The notes under the pieces are model-generated. The model was not told where the DNA came from and did not search any database. It saw only the letters and a program-made list of their open reading frames with translations. A program made the position numbers and the translations under genes. Positions 25,832-36,060 of a stretch of DNA of 64,000 bases are shown here, in pieces (the first letter of the stretch is position 1; each line of letters begins with the position of its first letter). Location: assembly GCA_025517425.1 (NCBI GenBank), contig JAOPJY010000001.1, forward strand, positions 1,102,217-1,166,216. The letters run 5' to 3'. The DNA comes from Halobacteria archaeon AArc-dxtr1. GTDB taxonomy: Archaea > Halobacteriota > Halobacteria > Halobacteriales > Natrialbaceae.

Positions 25832-26223
25832 CGAACACAAGTGGCAAGAAGAAGACCGCCGTCGCCCGCGCGACCGTCAGCGAGGGTGAAGGCCGCGTCC
25901 GAATCAACTCCCAGCCGGTCGAGCTGGTCGAGCCCGAAATGTCGCGGCTCAAGATGCTCGAACCGTTCCGCATCGCCGGCGAGGAGCTTCGCGGCGAGAT
26001 GGACATCGACGTCAGCGTCGAGGGTGGCGGCATCAGCGGACAGGCAGACGCCGTCCGTACGGCAATCGCCCGCGGCATCGTCCAGCACACCAACGACGCC
26101 GAACTCCGCGACGCCTACCTGGAGTTCGACCGCTCGCTGCTGGTCAACGACGTCCGCCAGTCCGAACCCAAAAAGTGGGGCGGCCCCGGCGCACGGGCCC
26201 GCTACCAGAAGTCCTACCGCTGA
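25825..26223 (+). CDS. rps9: 30S ribosomal protein S9
   Basis: Archaeal uS9, 132 residues. [20 protein letters not shown] is the N-terminus, [17 protein letters not shown] the core, and [17 protein letters not shown] the C-terminal tail that contacts P-site tRNA. The start lies inside the end of rpl13. rpoN follows after 12 nt. Confidence 0.95.
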   Translation: MVTNTSGKKKTAVARATVSEGEGRVRINSQPVELVEPEMSRLKMLEPFRIAGEELRGEMDIDVSVEGGGISGQADAVRTAIARGIVQHTNDAELRDAYLEFDRSLLVNDVRQSEPKKWGGPGARARYQKSYR

Positions 26224-26235
26224 GGTGAACAACGT

Positions 26236-26430
26236 ATGATGGTACCGGTCCGGTGTTTCACGTGCGGTAACGTCGTCGGCGAGCACTGGGAAGCGTTCGA
26301 CGAGCGAGCCAACCAGGGCGAGGAAGACCCTCAGGAGGTCTTAGACGAGCTCGGCGTCGACCGTTACTGCTGCCGACGGATGCTCGTGAGCCACACCGAC
26401 CTCGTTGACGTCGTCTCACCCTACCAGTAA
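26236..26430 (+). CDS. rpoN: DNA-directed RNA polymerase subunit N (Rpo10)
   Basis: Small zinc-binding polymerase subunit, homologue of Rpb10, 64 residues. [14 protein letters not shown] and [16 protein letters not shown] carry the CxxC...CC zinc site. It bridges subunits D and L in the assembly platform. Two ATGs are in tandem at the start. The stop overlaps the rpoK start (TAATG). Confidence 0.96.
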   Translation: MMVPVRCFTCGNVVGEHWEAFDERANQGEEDPQEVLDELGVDRYCCRRMLVSHTDLVDVVSPYQ

Positions 26431-26609
26431 TGCAACAAGAACACCACAACCGATACGAGAAGGCCCGGATCCTCGGCGCACGAGCGCTGCAGGTCTCCTA
26501 CGGAGCGCCGGTCCTGATCGAAACGGACCAGACGGAACCGATCCTGGTGGCCGCCGAGGAGTACGATGCCGGCGCGCTGCCGTTTACCGTCAAGCGAGGG
26601 AACACGTAA
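26430..26609 (+). CDS. rpoK: DNA-directed RNA polymerase subunit K (Rpo6)
   Basis: A 59-residue homologue of Rpb6/omega that clamps the largest subunit. Reading from the ATG at 26430 gives [20 protein letters not shown] followed by [11 protein letters not shown] and [19 protein letters not shown]; the [14 protein letters not shown] helix and GAPVLIE are family hallmarks. It is very short but sits in the conserved RpoN-RpoK-Eno order, overlapping rpoN by 1 nt and abutting eno (TAAATG). Confidence 0.94.
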   Translation: MQQEHHNRYEKARILGARALQVSYGAPVLIETDQTEPILVAAEEYDAGALPFTVKRGNT

Positions 26610-27815
26610 ATGACGCTCATCACCGACGTTCGACTGCGCCGCATCGTCGACTCGCGGGGGAACCCGACGGTCGAAGCCGACGTCGTCACCGAAAGCGGTG
26701 GCTTCGGTCGGGCAGCGGCGCCATCCGGCGCCAGCACCGGCGAGTACGAAGCGATCGAACGCCCAGCAGAAGAGGCGATTGCCGCCGCACGCGAACACGC
26801 CGTCCCCCGACTCGTCGGGGAGGCCTACGCGGGCAACCAGCGCGAAGTCGACGGAATCCTTCGGGCGGCCGACGGCACCGACGACTTCTCGCAGATCGGC
26901 GCCAACAGCGCCGTCGCGATCTCGATGGCCGCTGCGAAGGCGGGCGCCGACGTGCTGGGTGCGCCGCTGTTCCAGCACTTGGGCGGCACCTTCCGCGGAC
27001 AGAACTTCCCGATCCCACTCGGGAACGTCGTCGGCGGCGGCGAACACGCCGCAGACGCGACCGACATTCAGGAGTTCCTCTCCGCACCAGTCGGCGCACC
27101 GAGCGTCGAGGACGCCGTCTTCGCGAACGCCGCGGTCCACGACCGCGTCGCCGATCTGCTCGCAGAGCGCGACGTCGCCTGCGGCAAGGGCGACGAGGGC
27201 GCGTGGGCGCCGTCGATCGACGACGACGAGGCGTTCGAGATCGTCGACGAGGCGGTCTCACAGGTTGCCGACGAGGTCGGCTTCGAGATCCGATTCGGCC
27301 TCGACGTCGCGGCCGCAGAGATGTACGACGCCGAAGCGGGCGTCTACGAGTACAGCGACACGACCTGTAACGCAGACGAGCAGATCGAGTACATCGCGAG
27401 TCTGATTGACGAGTACGATCTCGCCTACGTCGAGGACCCCCTAGACGAGAACGACTACGACGGGTTCGCAGAGCTGACCGACAGAGTGAGCGGTGACACG
27501 CTCATCTGTGGGGACGACCTGTTCGTCACCAACACCGACCGACTCGCCGACGGCATCGAGCGCGGCGCGGCCAACAGTATCCTGATCAAACCAAACCAGA
27601 TCGGGACGCTGACGGACGCCTTCGACGCGATCGAGCTCGCCGGCGAGAACGGCTACGACTCGGTCGTCTCCCACCGCTCGGGCGAGACCGAGGACGCGAC
27701 CATCGCACACCTCGCCGTGGCGACCGACGCACCGTTTATCAAGACCGGCGCAGTCGGCGGCGAGCGAACCGCCAAGTTGAACGAACTCATCAGAATCGCA
27801 GACGATGCCACATGA
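26610..27815 (+). CDS. eno: Enolase
   Basis: Phosphopyruvate hydratase, interconverting 2-phosphoglycerate and PEP in the cytoplasm. The 401-residue protein has [12 protein letters not shown], the mobile loop [36 protein letters not shown], the catalytic-Lys region [12 protein letters not shown] and [18 protein letters not shown]. It abuts rpoK and overlaps rps2 by ATGA; this mixing of glycolysis and ribosome genes is conserved in haloarchaea. Confidence 0.96.
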   Translation: MTLITDVRLRRIVDSRGNPTVEADVVTESGGFGRAAAPSGASTGEYEAIERPAEEAIAAAREHAVPRLVGEAYAGNQREVDGILRAADGTDDFSQIGANSAVAISMAAAKAGADVLGAPLFQHLGGTFRGQNFPIPLGNVVGGGEHAADATDIQEFLSAPVGAPSVEDAVFANAAVHDRVADLLAERDVACGKGDEGAWAPSIDDDEAFEIVDEAVSQVADEVGFEIRFGLDVAAAEMYDAEAGVYEYSDTTCNADEQIEYIASLIDEYDLAYVEDPLDENDYDGFAELTDRVSGDTLICGDDLFVTNTDRLADGIERGAANSILIKPNQIGTLTDAFDAIELAGENGYDSVVSHRSGETEDATIAHLAVATDAPFIKTGAVGGERTAKLNELIRIADDAT

Positions 27816-28576
27816 CTGACAACGACGCACAACAGGAAGGGCTCGACGCCGCCGAGGCGGAGATCGACGAGGAGCCGGCCGAGGGGGCCGGTCCCGCCGC
27901 CGATCCCGCCGAGGACGTCGAGCCGGTAGCCGACGAACAGGACGACGAGACCGACGCGGGCCCGACTCTCGACGACGACGTAATGTCCGACGAGGAAGCG
28001 GACCTGCTGATCCCCGTCGAGGACTACCTCGGCGCGGGGGTCCACATCGGGACCCAGCAAAAGACCAAGGACATGGAGCGGTTCATCCACCGCGTCCGAA
28101 CCGACGGGCTCTACGTCCTTGACGTCTCGAAGACCGACGGCCGCATCCGCACGGCCGCGGACTTCCTCGCGAACTACGCGCCCGAGCAGATCCTCGTGAC
28201 CTCCTCGCGCCAGTACGGTCGGTTCCCGGCCGAGAAGTTCGCCGAGGCAGTCGGCGCTCGCGCCCGCACCGGCCGGTTCATCCCGGGCACGCTGACCAAC
28301 CCCAAGTACGACGGCTACATCGAGCCCGACGTCGTCGTCGTCACGGACCCGATCGGCGACGCGCAGGCCGTCAAGGAGGCCATCACGGTCGGGATCCCAG
28401 TCATCGCGATGTGTGACTCGAACAACCAAGTCAGCAACGTCGACCTCGTCGTCCCGACGAACAACAAGGGTCGCAAGGCCCTCTCGGTCGTCTACTGGCT
28501 GCTCGCCAACGAAGTCCTCGATCGGCGCGGTGCGGAGCCGTCGTACTCGCTCGAGGACTTCGAGAGTATGGTCTAA
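27812..28576 (+). CDS. rps2: 30S ribosomal protein S2
   Basis: Archaeal uS2, 254 residues. The first 50-60 residues are a highly acidic extension ([18 protein letters not shown]), a haloarchaeal feature. The core has [51 protein letters not shown] and [17 protein letters not shown]. It ends the L18e-S2 cluster. Confidence 0.95.
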   Translation: MTDNDAQQEGLDAAEAEIDEEPAEGAGPAADPAEDVEPVADEQDDETDAGPTLDDDVMSDEEADLLIPVEDYLGAGVHIGTQQKTKDMERFIHRVRTDGLYVLDVSKTDGRIRTAADFLANYAPEQILVTSSRQYGRFPAEKFAEAVGARARTGRFIPGTLTNPKYDGYIEPDVVVVTDPIGDAQAVKEAITVGIPVIAMCDSNNQVSNVDLVVPTNNKGRKALSVVYWLLANEVLDRRGAEPSYSLEDFESMV

Positions 28577-28712
28577 CCCGGAATTCGAATCGCGTTTTCT
28601 CTGCAGACTCGCGCTCGCTCAGAGAGATCCGTGTGCGCTGCGTAAGAACAGCCACCGCCAGCATTCCACGACAGAGTGAAAAGACTACGTACCGGTCGTC
28701 CGAACTGGGAAC

Positions 28713-28838
28713 ATGATCAACCGTCTGTTCGAGTTCGAAGAGGAGCAGGTTCCGCCGGCGGTCGTCGTCGCGGTCGGAATCTTACTCTCGATTTTTGCGC
28801 TGGGAGCGATGTACCGAGTCGTCGGGCTGCTCGTTTGA
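28713..28838 (+). CDS. 41-aa single-span membrane peptide
   Basis: The ATG at 28713 opens 41 codons. The N-terminus is polar and acidic (MINRLFEFEEEQVPP), followed by one hydrophobic segment (AVVVAVGILLSIFALGAMY) and the tail RVVGLLV. The pattern fits a one-helix membrane peptide with its acidic end in the cytoplasm. It lies between rps2 and the convergent thiR. Small membrane peptides of this type are common in haloarchaea; function unknown. Confidence 0.5.
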   Translation: MINRLFEFEEEQVPPAVVVAVGILLSIFALGAMYRVVGLLV

Positions 28839-28885
28839 TCGCCATCTACTGATCACACGCAGTCCGTAGTCGTCTCGGAGCCGCG

Positions 28886-29809
28886 TCAGGACGACGCCTG
28901 GGCGAGCAGCGACTCGACCAGCGTAGCCGCCTCGGCAGCCGTCTCCGCGAAGACGTACGTTGCTGGTTCGATGCCGAACGCGCCACGGTGGTAGACGATC
29001 GCCGGAACGGCACCGCGGTCGGCAAAGCGCTCTCGCAGGTGTTCGCGGCGGTCTTCGTAGTCCGGGTCGAACTCGAGCGGGTCGATACCGAGCGATCGGG
29101 CGGTCTCGAGAATCGCGTCGTCAGTGGCGACGTTGACCGCTCCGCGAATCTCGGGGTCGGCCTCTCGGGCCGCAAGTAACGCCATGGCGACGTGCTTGGA
29201 GGCGCCGAACTCGGGATTGGCCGGGATCTCGATGCGACCGCCCATAGCGTAGATGCGTCCGGGGATCGCGGCAACGTCGGTCTCATCCGTTGCCTCGGGC
29301 AGGCACATCCCGACGTTCGTCCCGACGTTAGGGATGGCGTCGGCCATTCCAGGAATCGCGGCGAGCGTCCGGGCGGCCCCGCGGACGTTCGCGAGGACGT
29401 CGCGCTCGGCGCGCACGTCCGGGTCGAGTCCGCGAACGCAGAGGTCACAGCTCAGTCCCTGGAGTTCGGGCATCTCCTCTTCGTGGAGTTCGCAGATCGG
29501 CCCTCGATCCTCGAGCGTGCGGACGAGTGCCAGGAGTTCGGCCAGCGCGTCGTAGCCGTCCATCTCGCCGGTATCGAGCCCCTCCGCGATGCGCTCGACA
29601 GTCGCCCGGGTCTCGGGGTCGTCGCGAAAGCGCTTCTCGCCGACGTCGTCGGCGCCGACGTACTTACTGACCGCAGCCTGGGTGACACCGAGGTTGGCTG
29701 CGATCTCCTGTTGGGTCATGCCGCGGTCGGCGAGTCGAGTCGCGAGCATCGCCCGAACCGTAGGCAGGAATCGCTCGACGACGAGCTCGCTGGGCAAGAC
29801 GAGAGACAT
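28886..29809 (-). CDS. thiR: ThiR-like regulator: HTH plus ThiN-type domain
   Basis: A 307-residue protein. The N-terminus has a helix-turn-helix (RGMTQQEIAANLGVTQAAVSK, about residues 30-50). A CxxC-like segment (LSCDLCVRGLD) follows, then a C-terminal domain of about 170 residues with PNVGTNVGMCLPEATDETDV, IPGRIYAMGGRIEIPANPEF and ASKHVAMALLAARE, matching the ThiN thiamine-phosphate synthase fold. In haloarchaea this architecture is the thiamine-responsive repressor ThiR. The ATG at 29809 is preferred to upstream in-frame starts that lack haloarchaeal composition. Divergent from the mevalonate kinase gene. No thiamine gene is in the window. Confidence 0.8.
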   Translation of the reverse strand: MSLVLPSELVVERFLPTVRAMLATRLADRGMTQQEIAANLGVTQAAVSKYVGADDVGEKRFRDDPETRATVERIAEGLDTGEMDGYDALAELLALVRTLEDRGPICELHEEEMPELQGLSCDLCVRGLDPDVRAERDVLANVRGAARTLAAIPGMADAIPNVGTNVGMCLPEATDETDVAAIPGRIYAMGGRIEIPANPEFGASKHVAMALLAAREADPEIRGAVNVATDDAILETARSLGIDPLEFDPDYEDRREHLRERFADRGAVPAIVYHRGAFGIEPATYVFAETAAEAATLVESLLAQASS

Positions 29810-30013
29810 ACGACCGCGTTGGGGTGAGGTCGGCTTAAGTCCGGCTACAGCGATCGGGCGAGACGAAACTGCCAGGGCATGTGAGGACCGTGGGAGGGAG
29901 TCCGCGACGAGGGGCCGCGAGAGTGGCAGTGAGAGCCGCGAGTGTGCGCAGAGAGGTCGCAAGTGCGGGCGCGAGAAGATAGCTATTAACCGCCCTCGAA
30001 CGAACGGCCGGAT

Positions 30014-31000
30014 ATGACACGCTCTTCGGCCCCCGGTAAAGTCTATCTCTTCGGGGAGCACGCGGTTGTGTACGGCGAGCCGGCGGTCCCCTGCGCGATC
30101 GAGCGGCGCGCTCGTGTCGGCGTGCGCCAGCGAAGCGACGACAAGCTGCGCGTCCACGCCGAGGATCTAAGTCTCGACGGCTTTACCGTCGAGTACGGGC
30201 GCCAGCCCGACGAACACCCGGACGTCGACGTCTCGGAGTCGCTGGTGCGTGCGGCGACGGGCTACGTCGACGAGGCGATCGCACAGGTTCGGGACGTAAC
30301 CGGGGCGACCGACGTCGGGTTCGACGTGACGATCGAGAGCGAGATCCCGCTTGGAGCCGGGCTGGGTTCTTCGGCGGCTGTGGTCGTCGCGGCGATTGAC
30401 GCGGCAACGCGAGAGCTCGGCGCCACCCTGGAGGCCGACGAACTCGCCGAGCGCGCGTTTCGAACCGAACACGCCGTCCAGGACGGACAGGCCTCGCGTG
30501 CGGATACGTTCTGCTCGGCGACCGGCGGCGCGGTCAGAGTCGAGGGGGACAACTGCAAGGCGATCGAGGCGCCGGATCTCCCGCTGGTCATCGGCTTCGA
30601 CGGTGGAGCCGGCGATACGGGCGAACTCGTGGCCGGAGTCCGGCGGCTCCGCGAAGAGTACGACTTCGCCGCCGACACCGTCGGCGCGATCGGCGATATC
30701 GTCGGCGACGGAGAGGATGCGCTCGCGACGAACGATCTCGAGGAGGTCGGCCGGCTGATGGATTTCAACCACGGCCTGCTCTCGGCACTCGGCGTCTCCT
30801 CGCGCTCGCTGGACGCGATGGTCTGGGCGGCCAGAGGGGCGGGTGCCTACGGCGCGAAGCTGACCGGGGCGGGCGGTGGCGGCTGCATCGTCGCGCTCGA
30901 CCCACACGAGGAAGTAGAGACGGCACTGTCGTACACGCCGGGCTGTGAGGAGGCGTTTCGCGCCGAGCTGGCCGAGGAGGGGGTGCGACAGCTCGAATGA
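30014..31000 (+). CDS. mvk: Mevalonate kinase
   Basis: GHMP-family kinase that phosphorylates mevalonate to mevalonate-5-phosphate for isoprenoid lipids. It has APGKVYLFGEHAVVYGEPAV at the N-terminus, the ATP-binding PLGAGLGSSAAVVVAA (about residue 115) and LTGAGGGGCIVAL near the C-terminus. At 328 residues it is normal length. It overlaps the isopentenyl phosphate kinase gene by ATGA. Confidence 0.95.
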   Translation: MTRSSAPGKVYLFGEHAVVYGEPAVPCAIERRARVGVRQRSDDKLRVHAEDLSLDGFTVEYGRQPDEHPDVDVSESLVRAATGYVDEAIAQVRDVTGATDVGFDVTIESEIPLGAGLGSSAAVVVAAIDAATRELGATLEADELAERAFRTEHAVQDGQASRADTFCSATGGAVRVEGDNCKAIEAPDLPLVIGFDGGAGDTGELVAGVRRLREEYDFAADTVGAIGDIVGDGEDALATNDLEEVGRLMDFNHGLLSALGVSSRSLDAMVWAARGAGAYGAKLTGAGGGGCIVALDPHEEVETALSYTPGCEEAFRAELAEEGVRQLE

Positions 31001-31737
31001 TCGTCTGTAAACTGGGCGGGAGCGTCATCACCGACAAGGATCGTGCCGAAACGCTCGACGGGCCCGCACTGGACCGGGCAGCCGAGGCGATCGCCGAGGC
31101 GCATGCAGCGGGCCGGGACGATCTCGTGCTCGTCCACGGCGGCGGGAGCTTCGGCCACCACGCAGCCAGCGAGCACGGCGTGACGACAGAGAGCGGCACG
31201 CACGACGAGACCGCAGTGATCGAGATCCACGGCGCGATGACGACGCTGAACGAGTTCGTCCTCTCGCGGCTGCACGAGCGGGACGTTCCGGCGGTTCCGG
31301 TACACCCATTCTCGGCGGCGAGCCGAGACGCGGAGGGGGCGCTGTCGCTCCCGACGCAACAGGTCGCGACGTTGGTCGCAGAGGGGTTCGTCCCGGTCTT
31401 GCACGGCGATCTGGTTGCCCACGCAGGCCACGGGGCGACCGTCGTCAGCGGCGACGAACTCGTCGCGGCGCTCGCGGCCGATCTGGGCGCCGAGCGCGTC
31501 GGTCTCTGCTCTACGGTCCCGGGCGTGCTCGACGACTCGGGGGCGGTCGTCGAGCGCATTGACTCCTTCGAGGCCGTCGCAGACGTCCTCGGCGAGAGTG
31601 AGTCGACGGACGTGACGGGCGGAATGGCTGCGAAGGTCGCCGCACTGCTCGAACTCGAGGCATCGGCGTCGATCTTCGGGCTCGAGGAGTTGGCGGCGTT
31701 CTTGGGCGGCGAGAGTCCGGGAACGACGCTCGTCTAA
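30997..31737 (+). CDS. ipk: Isopentenyl phosphate kinase
   Basis: Amino-acid-kinase-fold enzyme that phosphorylates isopentenyl phosphate to IPP, the last step of the archaeal mevalonate pathway. Visible are KLGGSVITDKD, LVLVHGGGSFGHHAASEHG with the His that marks IPK, and GDLVAHAGHGATVVSGDEL and DVTGGMAAKVAALLELE. Length 246. Coupling to mvk by ATGA supports the alternative pathway through isopentenyl phosphate. Confidence 0.95.
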   Translation: MIVCKLGGSVITDKDRAETLDGPALDRAAEAIAEAHAAGRDDLVLVHGGGSFGHHAASEHGVTTESGTHDETAVIEIHGAMTTLNEFVLSRLHERDVPAVPVHPFSAASRDAEGALSLPTQQVATLVAEGFVPVLHGDLVAHAGHGATVVSGDELVAALAADLGAERVGLCSTVPGVLDDSGAVVERIDSFEAVADVLGESESTDVTGGMAAKVAALLELEASASIFGLEELAAFLGGESPGTTLV

Positions 31738-31986
31738 CCGAGCGACGGGAGCTGTCGAACCCACTGCGTTTTTAACACTTGGGCGTGTAGGGCCACGTAG
31801 CGAGACCCGCGGGCAAGTGCATCCCTCGTCGCGGCGGTGTCGCGACCCGGGTCGACGGGCGGACCGTCGGCTCGGAGGATGCATAGCGGGATGGCCGACG
31901 CGCCGAGAGACGCAGGGGCCGAGCGAAACCGGGAGTCCGCGGACCGTTTCGATGAGAGTCCACACGCGGCTTTCAGTGCTACAACC

Positions 31987-33339
31987 ATGGAAATCGAAAT
32001 TGCAACCATTGGCGGATACGAGGAAGTCGGACGGCAGATGACTGCCGTCCGCGCCGGGAACGACGTCGTCATCTTCGACATGGGTCTGAACCTCTCGCAG
32101 GTTCTCATCCACGACAACGTCGAGACCGAGCGGATGCACAGCTTAGACTTGATCGACATGGGCGCGATCCCCGACGACCGGATCATGTCCGACCTGGAAG
32201 GCGACGTCCAGGCCATCGTGCCGACCCACGGTCACTTAGACCACATCGGTGCCATCTCGAAGCTGGCCCACCGGTACAACGCCCCAATCGTCGCGACGCC
32301 GTTTACGATCGAACTCGTCAAACAGCAGATTGAAGGCGAGCAGAAGTTCGGTGTCGAAAACGACCTGGTGAAGATGGACGCCGGCGAGACGATGTCCATC
32401 GGCGACTCCGGACAGGTCGAACTCGAGTTCGTCAACGTCACTCACTCGATCATCGACGCGATCAATCCGGTCCTCCACACCCCGGAAGGTGCCGTCGTCT
32501 ACGGACTGGACAAACGGATGGACCATACGCCAGTCATCGGCGACCCGATCGACATGAAGCGCTTCCGTGAGATCGGTCGCGAGGGCGAGGGTGTCCTCTG
32601 TTACATCGAAGACTGTACGAACGCCAACAAGAAGGGGCGCACGCCCTCCGAAAACGTCGCCCGCGAACACCTCCGGGACGTCCTCTACAGCATGGAGGAC
32701 TACGACGGCGGGATCGTTGCAACGACGTTCTCGAGTCACATCTCGCGCGTGACGAGCCTCGTTGAGTTCGCGAAAGACATCGGTCGCCAGCCCGTCTTGC
32801 TGGGCCGATCGATGGAGAAGTACTCCGGCACCGCAGAACGACTTGACTTCGTCGACTTCCCCTCGGACCTGGGGATGTTCGGCCACCGAAAGTCCGTCGA
32901 CCGCACGTTCAAGCGGATCATGAACGAGGGCAAAGAGGACTACCTGCCGGTCGTCACCGGCCACCAGGGCGAGCCCCGCGCGATGCTCACCCGGATGGCC
33001 CGCGGCGAGACGCCCTACGAGCTAGACGAAGGCGACAAGGTCGTCTTCTCGGCGCGCGTGATTCCGGAGCCGACCAACGAGGGACAGCGCTACCAGGCCG
33101 AGCGACTGCTCGGCATGCAGGGCGCTCGCGTCTACGACGACATCCACGTCTCTGGGCACCTGAACCAGGAGGGTCACTACAAGATGCTAGACGCGCTCCA
33201 GCCCCAGAATATCATCCCGGCCCACCAGGACCTGAAGGGCCTGTCGGGCTACGTCAAGCTCTGTGAGGGCGAGGGCTACGAGCTAGGCCGCGACGTCCAC
33301 GTCACGCGCAACGGCAACCTGATCCAGCTCGTCGACTGA
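31987..33339 (+). CDS. rnj: Ribonuclease J (archaeal beta-CASP family)
   Basis: 5'-3' exoribonuclease of the metallo-beta-lactamase/beta-CASP family, 450 residues. Metal motifs are [12 protein letters not shown] (HxHxDH, about residue 80) and later His positions in [15 protein letters not shown] and SGHLNQEGH. The beta-CASP domain includes [16 protein letters not shown] and [11 protein letters not shown]. The start [18 protein letters not shown] at 31987 matches the family; upstream in-frame codons exist but are weakly protein-like. It sits between IPK and the prenyl synthase, a known haloarchaeal arrangement. Confidence 0.93.
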   Translation: MEIEIATIGGYEEVGRQMTAVRAGNDVVIFDMGLNLSQVLIHDNVETERMHSLDLIDMGAIPDDRIMSDLEGDVQAIVPTHGHLDHIGAISKLAHRYNAPIVATPFTIELVKQQIEGEQKFGVENDLVKMDAGETMSIGDSGQVELEFVNVTHSIIDAINPVLHTPEGAVVYGLDKRMDHTPVIGDPIDMKRFREIGREGEGVLCYIEDCTNANKKGRTPSENVAREHLRDVLYSMEDYDGGIVATTFSSHISRVTSLVEFAKDIGRQPVLLGRSMEKYSGTAERLDFVDFPSDLGMFGHRKSVDRTFKRIMNEGKEDYLPVVTGHQGEPRAMLTRMARGETPYELDEGDKVVFSARVIPEPTNEGQRYQAERLLGMQGARVYDDIHVSGHLNQEGHYKMLDALQPQNIIPAHQDLKGLSGYVKLCEGEGYELGRDVHVTRNGNLIQLVD

Positions 33340-33340
33340 T

Positions 33341-34396
33341 ATGACGTCTCCCAAGACACGAGAGGAGACGGTTCTCGAGGCCGTTCGCGAGCGCCGCGAG
33401 CTGGTCAACGAGGCGATTCCGGAGGCGCTGCCGATACAGCGACCCGAACGTCTCTACGAGGCCTCACGATACCTGCTCGACGCGGGCGGGAAACGCCTCC
33501 GGCCGACCGTGTTACTCACGACCGCAGAGGCACTCGCCGACGTCGAGCCGCTGACGACCGACTACCAGCAGTTTCCGACACTCGACGAAGGCGCGGGAAC
33601 CGTAGACATAATGGACGCCGCCGTCAGCGTCGAGGTCATCCAGTCGTTTACGCTCATCCACGACGACATTATGGACGACGACGACCTGCGACGGGGCGTC
33701 CCCGCCGTCCACAAGGAGTACGACCTCGAGACGGCGATCCTCGCGGGCGATACGCTCTACTCGAAGGCGTTCGAGATCATGCTCGATTCGGGTGCCGACC
33801 CCGAACGAACCGTCGAAGCGCTCGACATCCTCGCAACGACCTGCACGCAGATCTGTGAGGGCCAGTCTCTCGACGTCACCTTCGAGGAGCGCACCGACGT
33901 GACACCCGAGGAGTATCTCGAGATGGTCGAGCAAAAGACCGCCGTGCTCTATGCCGCCGCTGCGAGCCTGCCAGCAGTGTTGCTGGGCGCAGACGACAAG
34001 ACCATCGACGCACTGCACGGTTACGGGCTCGATATCGGCCGTGCGTTCCAGATTCACGACGACGTGCTCGATCTGACGGTCCCGAGCGAGAAACTCGGCA
34101 AACAACGTGGCAGCGACTTAGTCGAGAACAAACAGACGCTGATCACCGTTCACGCCCGCAACGAGGGCGTCGACATCGAGGGATTAGTCGACACGAACGA
34201 CGTCGACGCCGTCACCGAGGCCGAAATCGACGAGGCAGTCGCGGCCCTCGAAGAGGTCGGCTCGATCCGGTATGCAAACGAGTTCGCACGCGAGCTCGTC
34301 GAAGACGGAAAGCAGCGACTCGACGTGCTTCCGGACAACGAGGCGCGCGACCTGTTGCTGACGCTTGCGGACTACCTGATCGAACGGGGCTACTGA
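33341..34396 (+). CDS. idsA: Geranylgeranyl/farnesyl diphosphate synthase
   Basis: Trans-prenyltransferase making C15/C20 chains for archaeal ether lipids. The first aspartate-rich motif is IHDDIMDDDDLRRG (about residue 105) and the second IHDDVLDLT (about 240). GGKRLRPTVL and LAGDTLYSKAFEIML are also typical. 351 residues. It starts 1 nt after the RNase J stop and is the last gene of the lipid-precursor cluster. Confidence 0.95.
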   Translation: MTSPKTREETVLEAVRERRELVNEAIPEALPIQRPERLYEASRYLLDAGGKRLRPTVLLTTAEALADVEPLTTDYQQFPTLDEGAGTVDIMDAAVSVEVIQSFTLIHDDIMDDDDLRRGVPAVHKEYDLETAILAGDTLYSKAFEIMLDSGADPERTVEALDILATTCTQICEGQSLDVTFEERTDVTPEEYLEMVEQKTAVLYAAAASLPAVLLGADDKTIDALHGYGLDIGRAFQIHDDVLDLTVPSEKLGKQRGSDLVENKQTLITVHARNEGVDIEGLVDTNDVDAVTEAEIDEAVAALEEVGSIRYANEFARELVEDGKQRLDVLPDNEARDLLLTLADYLIERGY

Positions 34397-34420
34397 GCGC
34401 TGTCGGTCGGGCCGACCGTT

Positions 34421-35911
34421 TTATTCGACGGATAGTTCGACGACGAAGGCGGCACCGCCCAGGTCAGCGTCTTCGACCCAGATCTCACCACCGTACCGAC
34501 CGAGCAGCGTCGAGACGAGGTAGAGCCCGATCCCGGTCCCGTCGCTTCGGTCGCCCTTCTCGCGCTTATAAAAGATTTCCTCGCGCCGAGACTCGGGCAC
34601 ACCGGGCCCGTTGTCGGCAATGCGAACGGTGACGACGTCATCAGTGGTCTCGGCTGAGATGGTGACGACCGGTATCTCGGTGTCGTTGTGCTGGATGGCA
34701 TTTTCGAGGAGGTTTCTGAACACCGCCCCGAGCAGCCCGTCAGCACGAACCCCGACGTCTGGCAGAAATCCGGCGACGGAGACGTCGGCGTTCGGATGAG
34801 CGGATCGGATCTCGCGAAGTTGTTGTGTGAGGACGCCAGAGAGGGGAATCCGATGACTGGTCGTCGCCGACTCCGCCATTTCGGCGGCCAGTTCGCGTGC
34901 CGTCTGGGTGAGCGTGATCGCGTTCTCGGCGCTCTCGATGATCGTCTCGAGGTACGATACCCCCTCATCGTCGACGTGTTCGGTCGCAAGCTCGGCGTAC
35001 GCCTGGATGAGTTGGAGGTCGTTTCGAATGTCGTGGCGCACAACCTCGTTTAACAGTTCGAGGTTGTTGCGCTGGGCTTCGAGTTGTCGCTCGTACTCTT
35101 TGAGTTCGGTTACGTCCCGGGCGTACGCGAGAACGGCCGTTTCGTCCGTGCCAACCGGCTCGTAGGGGATCTTGGTCGTCTGGAGAATACGCGTCTCACC
35201 AGCGTCTGTCGTGATCGTCTCCTCGACTCGCTCCATCGGTTCGCCGGACTCGATCACCGACAGATCGTCGGCTCTGAACTTCGCTGCCGTCTCCTCGTCC
35301 ACGCCGATCTCTCGATCCGTTTTTCCCTCCATCTCTTCGGGGGTACAGCCGTGCATCGACGCGAATGCCTCGTTTGCGAGCAGAAACTCGCCCCCACGGT
35401 TCTTCGCGAGCAGCAGGTCGGGAATCAGATCGACGATCTGGCGAAACTCCGCGACGGTTAACTGGTGGGTCGGATCCGTCTTGGCTCGCCGGCGGGAGAT
35501 CGCGACGATCCACGCGGTCGACTGAGCAGCAGACAGCGGGACGAAGCGCGTGTACCAGTGGCCGTCGACGTCGGCTGTTCCGGGAACGCCCTCGTACTCG
35601 ACCGAATCGCCGCGTTCGATACACCGACGGCAGTTCGAGACGATCGCAGAGCCCCTCTCCGCACCGAACAGTGCAGTCGGATCACGGCTGTGGCCTGCCC
35701 CGCGGGCCAATCCAGCGAGGTCCCGATACTGTTCGTTGGTCGCCGCGACTGTGACGTCGGGCTCGTCGTCGGTGGTGACAGCGAACAGAACCAGTGCCTC
35801 TGGGCCCGCCAGTGCCAGCTGATCACTCCCGAGAAAGATGTCTCGGTCTGCGGATCGGCCGTCAACACAGCCACGGGAGGACTGTGACGCCGACCAGTCC
35901 CGATTATCCAT
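34421..35911 (-). CDS. Cytoplasmic PAS histidine kinase
   Basis: A 496-residue soluble sensor kinase. A divergent N-terminal PAS-like region (about residues 20-150) is followed by a PAS/PAC (LIPDLLLAKNRGGEFLLANE to LAYARDVTELKEYE), a coiled linker, the H-box VVRHDIRNDLQLI, N-box NLLENAIQHND, and DNGPGVPESRREEIFY with GTGIGLYLV. No transmembrane segments are seen, so it senses an internal signal. The ATG at 35911 is about 30 nt after an AT-rich promoter region (35935-35950). It is divergent from gltX. Confidence 0.9.
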   Translation of the reverse strand: MDNRDWSASQSSRGCVDGRSADRDIFLGSDQLALAGPEALVLFAVTTDDEPDVTVAATNEQYRDLAGLARGAGHSRDPTALFGAERGSAIVSNCRRCIERGDSVEYEGVPGTADVDGHWYTRFVPLSAAQSTAWIVAISRRRAKTDPTHQLTVAEFRQIVDLIPDLLLAKNRGGEFLLANEAFASMHGCTPEEMEGKTDREIGVDEETAAKFRADDLSVIESGEPMERVEETITTDAGETRILQTTKIPYEPVGTDETAVLAYARDVTELKEYERQLEAQRNNLELLNEVVRHDIRNDLQLIQAYAELATEHVDDEGVSYLETIIESAENAITLTQTARELAAEMAESATTSHRIPLSGVLTQQLREIRSAHPNADVSVAGFLPDVGVRADGLLGAVFRNLLENAIQHNDTEIPVVTISAETTDDVVTVRIADNGPGVPESRREEIFYKREKGDRSDGTGIGLYLVSTLLGRYGGEIWVEDADLGGAAFVVELSVE

Positions 35912-36060
35912 ACCATCTATCAATCAGCCATAGTAAAATAGTATTTGATTTATAGTCGATAAATAGTGACGGGGTGGTGAGTGATGGGATCACGTCCAAA
36001 CTCCGAGGCGGCACCACAACATCGCGGACGTTTTGGTCCGGGCGAGAGTACGGCAGACCA

